A stretch of 64,000 nucleotides of DNA from Maribacter luteus (GCF_009674825.1 NZ_WKJH01000021.1:95034-159033); one strand, 5' to 3'. Numbered from the stretch's first letter, positions 1-8,927 are shown. Numbers and translations are program-made. The notes: generated from the letters alone by a model not told the origin.

Positions 1-1
1 G

Positions 2-784
2 GACAAACAATTAAAACGGTATGGGATTGAATCTGGTAGCATAGCCTATAAGTCGAGTATTTCGGGAAAAGTCATGGGATCTACGATTTCCGGTTCCGGT
101 ACCGAAAGTCTATATTTTAAGGATTGGGGTGCGGTTGAGTTGTTAGAGGAGGAATCTACACAGACTACGACTTCAACGATTTTTGGTAAAACAAGCACGG
201 AAACCTCGTCTACACATACCATGAATAAGTTGGAAAATGGGGATGGTTATGCCGTGGATTTCAAAAGGAAGGAAATTCGCAAGAACAAAGATATGGCCAT
301 GGGAATGACCAAAATGTTCCAAAAAGATGCCGATGCCGGTAAGGTAGGGAAAGAACTTTTTGAAAGCATGGGAGGTAAACTTATAGGTTCAGAGGTGGTT
401 CTGGGCTATGAGTGTGAAATTTGGGATTTAATGGGGATAAAACAATGGCTGTATAAAGGGGTGTTGATGAAATCTGAAGGTACTTTAATGGGCATTACGA
501 CCGTTAAAGAGGCAACTCATGCAAAGTTCAATCAAAGCCTTCCCGATTCTAGTTTTGACTTGCCCGATTTTCCTGTTATAGAAACGGAGGGTTTTATGGG
601 CGATGAATCCTTTGATGTTGATATGGATGAAATGAAGGCAGATATGGATCGTATGAAAAGTATGTCATATGAAGATTGGAAAAAAATGGCAACAGCCGAT
701 GATCCGGAAATGCAAGCTATGGGTGAGGAAGAATTAAGGCAGACTTACGATATGATGCAGAAAGTGATACGAATGGGCCAATAG
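2..784 (+). CDS. Unknown protein, 5' end outside the window
   Basis: The reading frame is open back to base 2, so the ATG at 74 is probably internal and about 260 residues of a longer protein are visible. I do not recognise the family with confidence; the pattern (beta-rich start, then 'GSEVVLGYECEIWDL') is like DUF4412-type envelope proteins, but this is a guess. The last 80 residues are rich in Met, Asp, Glu and Lys and probably helical. The true start and any signal peptide lie upstream. A hairpin terminator follows 44 bases after the stop codon, so this is the last gene of its transcript. Confidence 0.7.
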   Translation, partial: DKQLKRYGIESGSIAYKSSISGKVMGSTISGSGTESLYFKDWGAVELLEEESTQTTTSTIFGKTSTETSSTHTMNKLENGDGYAVDFKRKEIRKNKDMAMGMTKMFQKDADAGKVGKELFESMGGKLIGSEVVLGYECEIWDLMGIKQWLYKGVLMKSEGTLMGITTVKEATHAKFNQSLPDSSFDLPDFPVIETEGFMGDESFDVDMDEMKADMDRMKSMSYEDWKKMATADDPEMQAMGEEELRQTYDMMQKVIRMGQ

Positions 785-827
785 ATTCGTGATCACTTAT
801 TCGGAATTTTAAGATTAGCGAAAAAAA

Positions 828-852
828 CCTGACGGAATCGTCGGGTTTTTTT
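828..852 (+). terminator. Rho-independent terminator after the first gene
   Basis: CCTGACG (828-834), loop GAAT, CGTCGGG (839-845) with one G-T pair, followed by seven T. It ends the transcript of the partial gene upstream. Confidence 0.8.
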
Positions 853-969
853 GTGTAACGGGTAATTTAAAGATGAAGGAAACAAATTAAAATAAAGTCG
901 CATCTGAGAATAAAACTTCAATAATTTCCAATAGAAGTTAAACTGATGTAAAAAACGGTTTCAATCCTG

Positions 970-996
970 TTGTTTAATACAAAACACGTAATTTCG
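970..996 (+). promoter_or_regulatory. Possible flavobacterial promoter for the MFS gene
   Basis: TTG at 970-972, a 16-base spacer, and TAATTTCG at 989-996, which matches the -7 consensus TAnnTTTG except for C at the seventh base. The start would lie about 10 bases before the ATG at 1014, giving a very short leader. Confidence 0.35.
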
Positions 997-1013
997 CCCT
1001 TTGAATTTTCGCT

Positions 1014-2318
1014 ATGGATAAGGTAAATCGTTTTTCACTTGTAAATCCTGCTAAAAGTCCTTTTTTTTATGGTTATGTGATACTTGTAGTAGGTACATTG
1101 GGTATTTACTTCAGTATTCCCGGTCAGACCATTGGGGTGTCGGTTTTTACCGACCCCGTAAAAGATGCTTTGGGGCTTTCAAGAAATCAGTTCAGTAATG
1201 CCTATATGATCGGTACTATTCTCAGTTCTTTATTCATAGGTAGGGCCGGTATTTGGTTTGATAAATATGGGGCAAGATATACGGCTTTCTTTGCAGCCCT
1301 TACGTTGGCGATCGCTCTGGTACTTTGTTCTTGGTCGCTGAAAATGAGTAATCTCGTAAAGGATATCTTGGTTTTGGATTCATGGTTGATCCCTTTTACG
1401 ATAATGACATTACTCTTCTTTTTGATCCGTTTTTCTGGTCAAGGGGTATTGACCATGGCCTCGCGGAACGTTATAATGATTTGGTTCGATAAAAACAGGG
1501 GCAAGGTGAACGCTTTCAGTAGTATTGCCATTTCCTTTGGTTTCTCATCATCCCCTTTATGGGTCAATTTTTTGATAGAGGATTATAATTGGGAAGGGGC
1601 GTGGCGCATAATGGCCCTCGGGCTTTTGGTTTTTAGCGTTGTCATAATTCAATTTTATAAAAATAGACCGGAAGAACACGGCCTATTGCCAGATGGTGTT
1701 GGTAAGCCGGAAAAAACAACAGAAGTAACTAAGGAAGAAAAGAAACAATATACCTTACAAGAGGCGAAAGGCACCAGGGCATTTTGGATGTATGCCTTAA
1801 TGCTGTCTTTCAATAGTTTCTTTATTACGGGTCTTACCTTTCATGTAGTTTCCATTTTCGCCAGTGAAGGCTATCCGAAGTCAGTGGCCATTTCCATATT
1901 TTTACCTGCTTCAGTAGTGGCGGTCAGTATTTCCACGATATTTAATTATTTAAGTGATTACCTTTCACTGAAACTGTATTTATTTCTTATGATAGTGGGT
2001 GGTATACTCGCTTCAATGGGACTTATGGTGCTGTCCTCTTCGTTTGGTATTTATCTGTTAATAGCTGGGATCGGTACCATGGGCGGTTTTTTTGCCGTTC
2101 TGAATGCCATTGCTTGGCCTCGGTTTTATGGGCGTAACCATCTTGGGGCCATAACAGGGAAGATTATGGGGCTGATCGTTTTAGCGAGTGCATTGGCTCC
2201 CTCTGTTTTTAGCTTATGGTACGATACATTGGATTCATACAGCTTATTGGGTTATGTAGGTTTGGCATTCTTGACCTTTCTGACCATTGGGTCTTTAAAG
2301 GCAAACAACCCACAATAG
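1014..2318 (+). CDS. Major facilitator superfamily transporter
   Basis: This 434-residue protein has about 12 hydrophobic segments in two halves, separated by a charged loop near residues 220-250 (PEKTTEVTKEEKKQ). The loop after the second segment carries the MFS motif A pattern, G-x3-D-x2-G-x-R ('GIWFDKYGARY'). It should be an inner-membrane secondary carrier. The overall form resembles the oxalate/formate antiporter or monocarboxylate type, but substrate cannot be read from sequence. It stands alone: a terminator lies upstream and the next gene has its own promoter-like sequence. Confidence 0.9.
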   Translation: MDKVNRFSLVNPAKSPFFYGYVILVVGTLGIYFSIPGQTIGVSVFTDPVKDALGLSRNQFSNAYMIGTILSSLFIGRAGIWFDKYGARYTAFFAALTLAIALVLCSWSLKMSNLVKDILVLDSWLIPFTIMTLLFFLIRFSGQGVLTMASRNVIMIWFDKNRGKVNAFSSIAISFGFSSSPLWVNFLIEDYNWEGAWRIMALGLLVFSVVIIQFYKNRPEEHGLLPDGVGKPEKTTEVTKEEKKQYTLQEAKGTRAFWMYALMLSFNSFFITGLTFHVVSIFASEGYPKSVAISIFLPASVVAVSISTIFNYLSDYLSLKLYLFLMIVGGILASMGLMVLSSSFGIYLLIAGIGTMGGFFAVLNAIAWPRFYGRNHLGAITGKIMGLIVLASALAPSVFSLWYDTLDSYSLLGYVGLAFLTFLTIGSLKANNPQ

Positions 2319-2369
2319 GGATTCGGTGTATTTATGAGTAAGGAAAGTTCACCTATGGTAAAGGCGCTT

Positions 2370-2401
2370 TTGTTTTTTTATTCTTTAACTTGCTATGTTT
2401 A
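2370..2401 (+). promoter_or_regulatory. Probable promoter of the metallo-beta-lactamase pair
   Basis: TTG at 2370-2372, a 21-base spacer, and TATGTTTA at 2394-2401 (seven of eight matches to TAnnTTTG). Transcription would start near 2408, 20 bases before the ATG at 2429. Confidence 0.5.
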
Positions 2402-2428
2402 GATGTAAAAAGTTAAGTTGGTCTACCT

Positions 2429-3166
2429 ATGAGAATCAGAAAAATCCTTCCTCTAGCGTTTTTTATTGTTTTTGTTGGATGCAGGTCCCAAGAAACCGAT
2501 AAACCTGTTTACGAATCGGAGAATTTGAGGGTTGAAAAATTAACGGCACATACTTTCGTACACGTTTCATATTTGGAAACCCAGGATTACGGAAAAGTAC
2601 CTTGTAACGGAATGGTCGTTATACATAAGGGCGAAGCCGTTGTTTTTGATACTCCAACAAATATTATGGCCTCTGATGAATTGATAAATTGGATAGAGAA
2701 CCAAGATGGCGTTGAGGTCAAAGCGGTGGTGGCCACCCATTTTCATGATGATTGTTTGGGTGGATTGGAAGCATTCCACCGTAAAAATATTACTTCTTAT
2801 GCTACGAAACTTACAAAGGATTTGGCTGAAGATAGAGGTGTTCCCGTACCACAAAACGGATTTGAATCCCATTTAGAACTTATGATCGGAGGAAAGAAGG
2901 TTATAAGTGAATTTCTGGGGGAAGGCCATACAAGGGATAATATCATTGGTTATCTGGCGAGCGACAAAGTGATGTTCGGCGGTTGTTTGATAAAGTCCGA
3001 CGGAGCAGGGAAAGGAAATTTGAATGATGCCAATACAAAGGAATGGTCAAATACCGTGGAAAGATTGAAAGCAAAATATCCCGATGTTGAAGTTGTTATT
3101 CCCGGTCACGGAGATTCAGGGGGGATACAATTGTTAGATTATACCATTGATTTATTTAAGGAATAG
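2429..3166 (+). CDS. Subclass B1 metallo-beta-lactamase, lipoprotein
   Basis: The 245-residue product has every zinc ligand expected of a class B1 enzyme: His104, His106 and Asp108 in HFHDDCLGG, His167 in GEGHTRDN, Cys186 in GGCLIK and His227 in PGHGDSGG. Lys189 follows Cys186 by three residues, as in B1 enzymes that bind the substrate carboxylate there. B1 enzymes hydrolyse penicillins, cephalosporins and carbapenems in the periplasm. The N-terminus is a lipobox signal (FVGC, Cys18), so the enzyme should be membrane-anchored rather than soluble. Seven bases separate it from a GyrI-like gene, which is probably co-transcribed. No mobile element is nearby, which fits a resident chromosomal gene. 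Activity is inferred from motifs only. Confidence 0.93.
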   Translation: MRIRKILPLAFFIVFVGCRSQETDKPVYESENLRVEKLTAHTFVHVSYLETQDYGKVPCNGMVVIHKGEAVVFDTPTNIMASDELINWIENQDGVEVKAVVATHFHDDCLGGLEAFHRKNITSYATKLTKDLAEDRGVPVPQNGFESHLELMIGGKKVISEFLGEGHTRDNIIGYLASDKVMFGGCLIKSDGAGKGNLNDANTKEWSNTVERLKAKYPDVEVVIPGHGDSGGIQLLDYTIDLFKE

Positions 3167-3172
3167 AAGTTT

Positions 3173-3649
3173 ATGTTGAAACCAAGAATTACCGAGTTAC
3201 AAGAGAAAAAGTTGGTGGGCAAACACTTGAAAATGTCCTTGGTGAACAACAGGACAGGAGAACTTTGGGGTAACTTTATGTCGAACGTTAAAGAAGTTCG
3301 AAACATAATTGGGAACGACAAAATTTCGTTGCAGGTGTATCCTAAAAACTATTTTGATAGTTTTGATCCTGCACTTGAATTTGAGAAATGGGCGACTGCT
3401 GAAGTTGCGGATTTTGACAATGTACCTGGTCAATGGGAAACTTTTGTGTTACAGGGTGGTATGTATGCCGTATTTGACCATAAAGGTACCTCGGATAACG
3501 GAATTTTCGAATACATTTATGCTACATGGTTGCCCAAATCGGACTTCTTTTTGGATGATCGGCCACATTTTGAATTGTTGGGCGAAAAATATAGGAACAA
3601 CCATCCGGATTCCGAAGAGGAAATATGGATTCCAATCCGGCCTAAATAA
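3173..3649 (+). CDS. GyrI-like / AraC effector-binding domain protein
   Basis: A 158-residue stand-alone effector-binding domain, with the pattern 'FVLQGGMYAVFDHKGTSDNG' in the middle and a 'WLPKSDFFLDDRPHFELL' segment and acidic/aromatic C-terminus typical of the family. Such domains bind small hydrophobic or aromatic molecules and some inhibit or protect target proteins. There is no DNA-binding domain and no signal peptide, so it should act in the cytoplasm. It starts 7 bases after the beta-lactamase gene, which suggests a two-gene operon; whether the two share a substrate class is unknown. Confidence 0.8.
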   Translation: MLKPRITELQEKKLVGKHLKMSLVNNRTGELWGNFMSNVKEVRNIIGNDKISLQVYPKNYFDSFDPALEFEKWATAEVADFDNVPGQWETFVLQGGMYAVFDHKGTSDNGIFEYIYATWLPKSDFFLDDRPHFELLGEKYRNNHPDSEEEIWIPIRPK

Positions 3650-3748
3650 TAGGCCAAGAGTAGAAATAACGATTCAATTAAAGTAAAGAAATCAAAAAAG
3701 GACTCGGAAAACGAACCTTTATATAACAAAGAATAAAATTAAATTACA

Positions 3749-4510
3749 ATGGATGTAAATATAGCAGTTTTGATAGATGGGGATAATATACCGTCGGCCT
3801 ATGTCAAGGAAATGATGCAGGAGATAGCCAAATACGGTAACCCTACGATCAAACGAATTTATGGTGATTGGACCAATCCACGGTTAGGTAAGTGGAAGAA
3901 CGTTTTGTTGGAAAATGCCATTACGCCCATTCAACAATACGGTTATACTACAGGTAAGAATGCTACCGATTCGGCCATGATCATTGATGCCATGGATATT
4001 TTGTATTCCGGAAAGGTAAATGGTTTCTGTATTGTAAGTAGTGATAGCGATTTTACCCGTTTGGCCACCAGGTTGCGGGAAGCGGGTATGCAGGTAATAG
4101 GTATGGGGGAAAAGAAAACCCCGAATCCTTTTATCGTGGCATGCGATAGGTTCATTTATATTGAGATATTAAGGGCACAATCCGAGGAAATTTCAGATGC
4201 AAACAAAAGTAAGAGTGCTCCCGATAGTTCTGTGGACAAGATTACACCGAAAGATATCCGTTTAATTGCTTCTACCATTGATGATGTAGCGGATGACGAT
4301 GGTTGGGCCTTTTTGGGAGATGTGGGAAGTTTGCTTCAAAAACGACATCCTAATTTCGATTCCCGTAACTATGGATTCCAAAAGTTGACACCTTTAATGG
4401 GTGCAATCAGTAATTTCGAATTGGAGCGTCGTGAGGATTCCCGAGGTCGAAATAAACTGATCTATGTAAAGGTGAAGGAGAAAAACGGTTCAAAAACCAA
4501 GAAAAAGTAA
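3749..4510 (+). CDS. NYN-LOTUS domain protein (putative RNase)
   Basis: The first 140 residues form a NYN (PIN-like) nuclease domain: LIDGDN with Asp10 and Asp12, Asp74 and Asp80 in ATDSAMIIDAMD, and Asp99/Asp101 in SSDSDF, which together make the acidic metal site. After a Ser/Lys linker (about 145-165), residues 165-243 look like an OST-HTH/LOTUS domain (ITPKDIRLIAS... and DVGSLLQKRHPNFDSRNYGF). Proteins of this type are thought to bind and cleave RNA; the bacterial ones are poorly characterised. The C-terminus is Lys-rich. It is preceded by a 99-base gap and probably has its own transcript. Confidence 0.88.
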   Translation: MDVNIAVLIDGDNIPSAYVKEMMQEIAKYGNPTIKRIYGDWTNPRLGKWKNVLLENAITPIQQYGYTTGKNATDSAMIIDAMDILYSGKVNGFCIVSSDSDFTRLATRLREAGMQVIGMGEKKTPNPFIVACDRFIYIEILRAQSEEISDANKSKSAPDSSVDKITPKDIRLIASTIDDVADDDGWAFLGDVGSLLQKRHPNFDSRNYGFQKLTPLMGAISNFELERREDSRGRNKLIYVKVKEKNGSKTKKK

Positions 4511-4683
4511 AGGATTCCGTTTTGGGTTATGGCATTGGTATACGATGATCGTTTTTTTCCATACCAAAAAAACGAAGGTGTAATTGATTTCAGATTGCTG
4601 ATTTTAAAGGAAGTGTGAAAGATCTGCACATTTTACTTAAATTTGAAAATAACGCAATCCGATAAATTCAAACCAATCAAATT

Positions 4684-6309
4684 ATGTCTATGAAATATCT
4701 ATTACCCTTCTTTTTATCAATGTTTGTGGCCTGCGGCCAAAAAAAGGAAAATGTTGATTTGATCGTAATCAACTCAAACACCTATACGGTAGATGCCGAT
4801 TTTTCCAAAGCAGAGGCATTTGCCATAAACGACGGTAAGTTCGTGGCAGTTGGCACATCGGATGAAATCCAAGGAAAATATACTTCGGAAGCTGTTGTTG
4901 ACGCACAAGGAAAAACCGTTACTCCCGGACTTATAGATGCACATTGCCATTTTTATGGTTTGGGTCGAAATCAACAAGTGGTCGATTTGATGGGGACCAA
5001 TAGTTATGAAGAAATTTTGGAAAAGGTAAAGGAGTTTCAAGAACAAAATCCGAAAAACTTTATTTTAGGTAGAGGATGGGATCAGAATGATTGGGAGGTA
5101 AAGGAATTTCCCACTAAAGATAAATTGGATGCCCTCTTTCCTGATACACCGGTAGCATTGACCAGAATAGATGGGCATGCGCTTTTGGTCAACCAGAAAG
5201 CACTGGATATGGCAGGGATTAAAAAGAGAACAAAGGTTAAAGGGGGTGAAATAGTTAAGAAGGACGGAAAGTTAACAGGTGTTTTGGTCGATAATCCCAT
5301 GGATATGGTCTATGCGATAATTCCGCCTATGGATAGGAAAGCACAAATCCAAGCCTTAAAAGATGCCGAACGCATTTGTTTGGATTATGGACTGACCACA
5401 GTGAATGATGCCGGACTTGGCCGTTCTACCATTGAGTTGATCGATAGCCTTCAGCAAACGGGTGACCTATCTATTCGGGTATATGCAATGGTGAGTGCAT
5501 CCCCGGGTAATCTGGATTATTATTTAAGTCGTGAGCCTATAAAAACAGAGCGATTGAACGTACGTTCGGTAAAAGTTTATGGGGATGGCGCTTTAGGTTC
5601 AAGAGGGGCTGCCATGCGAGAACCTTATTCCGATAAGCCCGGTCATTTTGGGGCTATGGTGACTCCGGTTGATGCTATTGAGGCTTTGGCCGATAGAATC
5701 GCGGCCACTGAATATCAAATGAATACACATGCCATAGGTGATTCTGCCAATGTGGTGGTATTAAGGGCGTATAAAAGAGCCTTGGCAGGTAAAAAAGATA
5801 GACGTTGGAAAGTGGAACACGCACAGATAATATCACCTGAATATTTTGACTATTTCAAGGAAGGGGTTATCCCTTCAGTACAACCGACCCATGCAACCAG
5901 TGATATGTATTGGGCAGGTGACCGTATCGGGGAAGAACGTGAAAAAGGGGCTTATGCCTATAAGGCGTTGTTAGAGAAAGCGGGTACGGTGGCTTTAGGA
6001 ACTGATTTTCCTGTGGAGAAAGTAAGTCCGTTCCTAACTTTCTACGCTGCTGTGGCAAGGAAGGATTTGGATAACTACCCTGAAGGTGGTTATCAAATGA
6101 AAGATGCTTTGACAAGGGAAGAAACATTGAAGGGGATGACCATTTGGGCTGCGTATTCCAATTTTGAGGAAGATGAAAAGGGCAGTATAGAAGTTGGTAA
6201 ATTTGCCGATTTTACCCTGTATAGCGATAACCTTATGGAAGTTCCTATTGAGGATGTCCCTAAAATAGAAGTGGAACAAACTTATATAGCAGGGAAACGA
6301 GTTCATTAA
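4684..6309 (+). CDS. Amidohydrolase, YtcJ-like, lipoprotein
   Basis: A 541-residue member of the amidohydrolase (metal-dependent hydrolase) superfamily, YtcJ/NfdA-like branch. PGLIDAHCHF supplies the HxH metal pair (His87, His89), with later ligands likely in 'NTHAIGDSAN' and 'VEHAQI', and ALGTDFPVE near the C-terminus. Enzymes of this branch hydrolyse amides such as N-substituted formamides, but the substrate here is not predictable. The start has a lipobox (FVACG, Cys17), unusual for a family that is often cytoplasmic, so it is probably periplasmic and membrane-anchored. The ATG at 4690 is an alternative start. A terminator follows 5 bases after the stop. Confidence 0.9.
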   Translation: MSMKYLLPFFLSMFVACGQKKENVDLIVINSNTYTVDADFSKAEAFAINDGKFVAVGTSDEIQGKYTSEAVVDAQGKTVTPGLIDAHCHFYGLGRNQQVVDLMGTNSYEEILEKVKEFQEQNPKNFILGRGWDQNDWEVKEFPTKDKLDALFPDTPVALTRIDGHALLVNQKALDMAGIKKRTKVKGGEIVKKDGKLTGVLVDNPMDMVYAIIPPMDRKAQIQALKDAERICLDYGLTTVNDAGLGRSTIELIDSLQQTGDLSIRVYAMVSASPGNLDYYLSREPIKTERLNVRSVKVYGDGALGSRGAAMREPYSDKPGHFGAMVTPVDAIEALADRIAATEYQMNTHAIGDSANVVVLRAYKRALAGKKDRRWKVEHAQIISPEYFDYFKEGVIPSVQPTHATSDMYWAGDRIGEEREKGAYAYKALLEKAGTVALGTDFPVEKVSPFLTFYAAVARKDLDNYPEGGYQMKDALTREETLKGMTIWAAYSNFEEDEKGSIEVGKFADFTLYSDNLMEVPIEDVPKIEVEQTYIAGKRVH

Positions 6310-6313
6310 AAAC

Positions 6314-6346
6314 AAAAAAACCGAAGCAAATCGCTTCGGTTTTTTT
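6314..6346. terminator. Bidirectional terminator between convergent genes
   Basis: A7-CCGAAGC (6314-6327), loop AAATC, GCTTCGG-T7 (6333-6346). A and T tracts on both sides let it serve the amidohydrolase gene (+) and the DUF2911 gene (-). Confidence 0.9.
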
Positions 6347-6365
6347 TATTTCGATTCAATGGGTT

Positions 6366-6911
6366 TTACATCATAATCGGCAAAGCGACCCTAACGGTTC
6401 CCCATCCCATAACCAAATGGGCTCCACCTTCTACCTCCTTAAAGGCTATAGAGAAAGCATCCAAAGATTCGCTATCCGAACTAACGGTAGCCATAACCCT
6501 AGCAACATCGGCACTTTTATCATAAGAATATGCACCCCATTGGTTCAATTTACTGTTTAGGATAACTGTCCATTCCCCTTTTCCAGGAATGGTGAACAAA
6601 GAATAAGTTCCTGCTTTTACATCGGTACCTCCAACATTGGCATCTTTGTAAAATGTGATTTCAACGGCTTCATTGGCCCCTGTTCTCCAAACTTCACCGG
6701 CTGGGGCAAGTTCAGATACGGATCTGCCTTTCAATTGAGGACGGCTGTAAGTAACACGAACGGATTTGTCCGCAATTTTATAACTTGATGGGAACGAAGT
6801 CATATCCATCGGACTTTTGTCCAAACCACTGAATTTCTGGGCAGAAAGATCGTTCGTGAATACCAACGCGAGCATTAATAAAGAAAGTGTTGCTAGTTTT
6901 TTCATAATCAT
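6366..6911 (-). CDS. DUF2911 family secreted protein
   Basis: A 181-residue protein with a Sec signal peptide (cleavage likely after DLSA, before Gln). The body shows the DUF2911 pattern: SPMDMTSFP, 'VRVTYSRPQLKGR', 'GEVWRTGANEAVEITF', 'AGTYSLFTIPGKGEWTVILN' and 'WGAYSYD'. The family is common in Bacteroidota, periplasmic or exported, and of unknown function. Two ATG codons lie 6 bases apart (6911 and 6905); the second gives the usual MKK signal start. The minus strand carries TAGTTTTG 50 bases upstream as a possible -7 element. Confidence 0.88.
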   Translation of the reverse strand: MIMKKLATLSLLMLALVFTNDLSAQKFSGLDKSPMDMTSFPSSYKIADKSVRVTYSRPQLKGRSVSELAPAGEVWRTGANEAVEITFYKDANVGGTDVKAGTYSLFTIPGKGEWTVILNSKLNQWGAYSYDKSADVARVMATVSSDSESLDAFSIAFKEVEGGAHLVMGWGTVRVALPIMM

Positions 6912-6960
6912 AATTTGTCTTTGTTTTTCGACCTGAACTCGTTTCAGGCTTAGTTTTTTC

Positions 6961-6968
6961 CAAAACTA
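6961..6968 (-). promoter_or_regulatory. Possible -7 element for the DUF2911 gene
   Basis: On the minus strand this reads TAGTTTTG, a full match to TAnnTTTG. The nearest upstream TTG is 24 bases away, slightly long for a flavobacterial promoter. Confidence 0.35.
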
Positions 6969-7034
6969 AATAGTTCTATATTTTTTGGAATACAAAAAGT
7001 CGTTAAAATTATCCCAACTTACAAAATGGTCTAA

Positions 7035-7103
7035 TATTTTTGGTTTTATCCAAAAAACATATCAATATGTAGTTGTATTAGGGCTTTATATTTTAAAATA
7101 TAA
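7035..7103 (+). promoter_or_regulatory. Dyad-rich leader region upstream of asnB
   Basis: Three perfect inverted repeats lie close together: TTTTTGG/CCAAAAA around a 6-base loop (7037-7056), ACATAT-CA-ATATGT just after it, and an 18-bp perfect AT palindrome (7086-7103, TTATATTTT then its complement). TATTTTTG at 7035-7042 is a full -7 match but has no TTG at the right distance. The region may bind a regulator of asnB; this is inference. Confidence 0.35.
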
Positions 7104-7179
7104 TCATTTAAGGTAATTATGTTTTTTAATTGAAAGTTTAAATTGATATTTGCCTCTAAATTGATATAAATATTTAATT

Positions 7180-8850
7180 ATGTGTGGAATTGTTTGTGCC
7201 TTTGATGTAAAGGAAAGTACAGAAGTTTTAAGGCCTCAATTATTGGAAATGTCCAAGAAGATCAGGCATAGAGGGCCTGATTGGAGTGGTATTTATGCGG
7301 ATGAAAAAGCCGTTTTGGCCCATGAAAGATTGTCAATTGTTGATCCGGCATCCGGGAAACAACCGTTGTTCAGTCCTGATAATAAGTTAGTGCTTGCCGC
7401 CAATGGCGAAATATATAACCATAGGGAGCTACGTAAGCAGTTCGAAGGTAAATATGATTTTCGAACAGAATCGGATTGTGAAGTAATTTTGGCATTATAC
7501 CAAGAAAAAGGTGTTGATTTTATTGATGAGATGAACGGTATATTCGGTTTTGCCATCTATGATTCAGAGAAAGATGAATATTTCGTAGCCCGTGATCACA
7601 TGGGTATTATTCCTCTATATATGGGTTGGGATCAGAACGGAACGTTCTATGTGGCTTCTGAACTAAAAGCTTTGGAAGGGACTTGCACTAAAATAGAATT
7701 GTTTCCTCCCGGACATTACTTACATAGTAGTGATGGGGAATTAAAGAAATGGTATACCCGTGATTGGATGGAGTATGATGCCGTTAAAGAGAACGAGACC
7801 AGTATTCAAGAGATAAAGGAAGCTTTGGAAGCTGCGGTTCATAGACAGTTGATGTCAGATGTACCTTATGGTGTTCTGCTTTCAGGTGGTTTGGATTCTT
7901 CGGTAACTTCTGCCATAGCGAAAAAATATGCACAGAAACGTATCGAGTCAGATGATACTACCGATGCCTGGTGGCCTCAATTACATTCCTTTTCCGTTGG
8001 TTTGGAGGGTTCACCCGATTTGGCTGCGGCTCAAAAAGTTGCCGATCATATAGGTACGGTGCACCATGAAATAAAATTCACGATCCAGGAAGGCCTAGAT
8101 GCTATCAAAGATGTGGTGTACAACTTGGAGACCTATGATATAACAACGATTAGGGCTTCGACCCCAATGTATCTTATGGCAAGGGTAATCAAGTCTATGG
8201 GGATAAAAATGGTATTGTCAGGTGAAGGTGCCGATGAGTTGTTCGGTGGTTATCTGTATTTCCATAAAGCACCGAGTCCAAAAGATTTTCATGAGGAGAC
8301 GGTTCGTAAGCTGGATAAACTACATATGTACGATTGTCTTAGGGCCAACAAATCTTTGGCGGCATGGGGCATAGAAGGGCGAGTGCCTTTCTTGGATAAG
8401 GAATTTATGGATGTGGCCATGCGTATCAACCCAAAAGATAAGATGATCAACGGGGAACGAATGGAGAAATGGGTAGTTCGTAAGGCTTTTGAAGATATGT
8501 TGCCCGAAAGTGTTGCTTGGAGGCAAAAAGAACAATTCTCAGACGGAGTTGGTTATAGTTGGATCGATACTTTGAAAGAAGTCGTGGCAACTGAAGTTAC
8601 CGATGAACAATTGGCAAATGCTAAATTCAGGTTCCCATTGCAGACGCCGACCACAAAAGAGGAATTCTATTACCGTTCCATTTTTGAACAACATTTCCCG
8701 TCGGATGCAGCTGCACTATGCGTACCCCAAGAGCCTTCAGTGGCCTGTAGTACAAAAATTGCCTTGGAATGGGATGAAGCCTTTAAGAACATGAACGACC
8801 CATCCGGTAGGGCGGTCGCCAATGTGCATGATGACGCATATAAAAAGTAA
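7180..8850 (+). CDS. asnB: Asparagine synthase B (glutamine-hydrolysing)
   Basis: The 556-residue product matches the length of E. coli AsnB (554). Cys2 of MCGIV is the glutaminase nucleophile, with RHRGPD (29-34) and AANGEIYN (73-80) completing the N-terminal amidotransferase domain. The synthetase domain has the pyrophosphate loop SGGLDSS (235-241) and GEGADELFGGY. The enzyme uses aspartate, glutamine and ATP to make asparagine in the cytoplasm. The ATG must be right because Cys2 follows it directly. It is a single-gene unit with dyads upstream and two hairpins downstream. Confidence 0.97.
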   Translation: MCGIVCAFDVKESTEVLRPQLLEMSKKIRHRGPDWSGIYADEKAVLAHERLSIVDPASGKQPLFSPDNKLVLAANGEIYNHRELRKQFEGKYDFRTESDCEVILALYQEKGVDFIDEMNGIFGFAIYDSEKDEYFVARDHMGIIPLYMGWDQNGTFYVASELKALEGTCTKIELFPPGHYLHSSDGELKKWYTRDWMEYDAVKENETSIQEIKEALEAAVHRQLMSDVPYGVLLSGGLDSSVTSAIAKKYAQKRIESDDTTDAWWPQLHSFSVGLEGSPDLAAAQKVADHIGTVHHEIKFTIQEGLDAIKDVVYNLETYDITTIRASTPMYLMARVIKSMGIKMVLSGEGADELFGGYLYFHKAPSPKDFHEETVRKLDKLHMYDCLRANKSLAAWGIEGRVPFLDKEFMDVAMRINPKDKMINGERMEKWVVRKAFEDMLPESVAWRQKEQFSDGVGYSWIDTLKEVVATEVTDEQLANAKFRFPLQTPTTKEEFYYRSIFEQHFPSDAAALCVPQEPSVACSTKIALEWDEAFKNMNDPSGRAVANVHDDAYKK

Positions 8851-8879
8851 TTGAAAAAGATTTACATGGACAATAATCG

Positions 8880-8908
8880 ACCTGTCCATATAGGGCAGGT
8901 TCGGTTTT
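8880..8908 (+). terminator. First terminator hairpin after asnB
   Basis: ACCTGTCC (8880-8887), loop ATATA, GGGCAGGT (8893-8900) with one G-T pair, then TCGGTTTTTG. The T tract is short. Confidence 0.6.
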
Positions 8909-8927
8909 TGATTGGATTAGTTAAAAG

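Noticed and set aside
2429..3166. Beta-lactamase as a recently acquired mobile resistance gene
   Set aside because: No integron, insertion sequence or change in base composition is visible; it looks like a resident gene.
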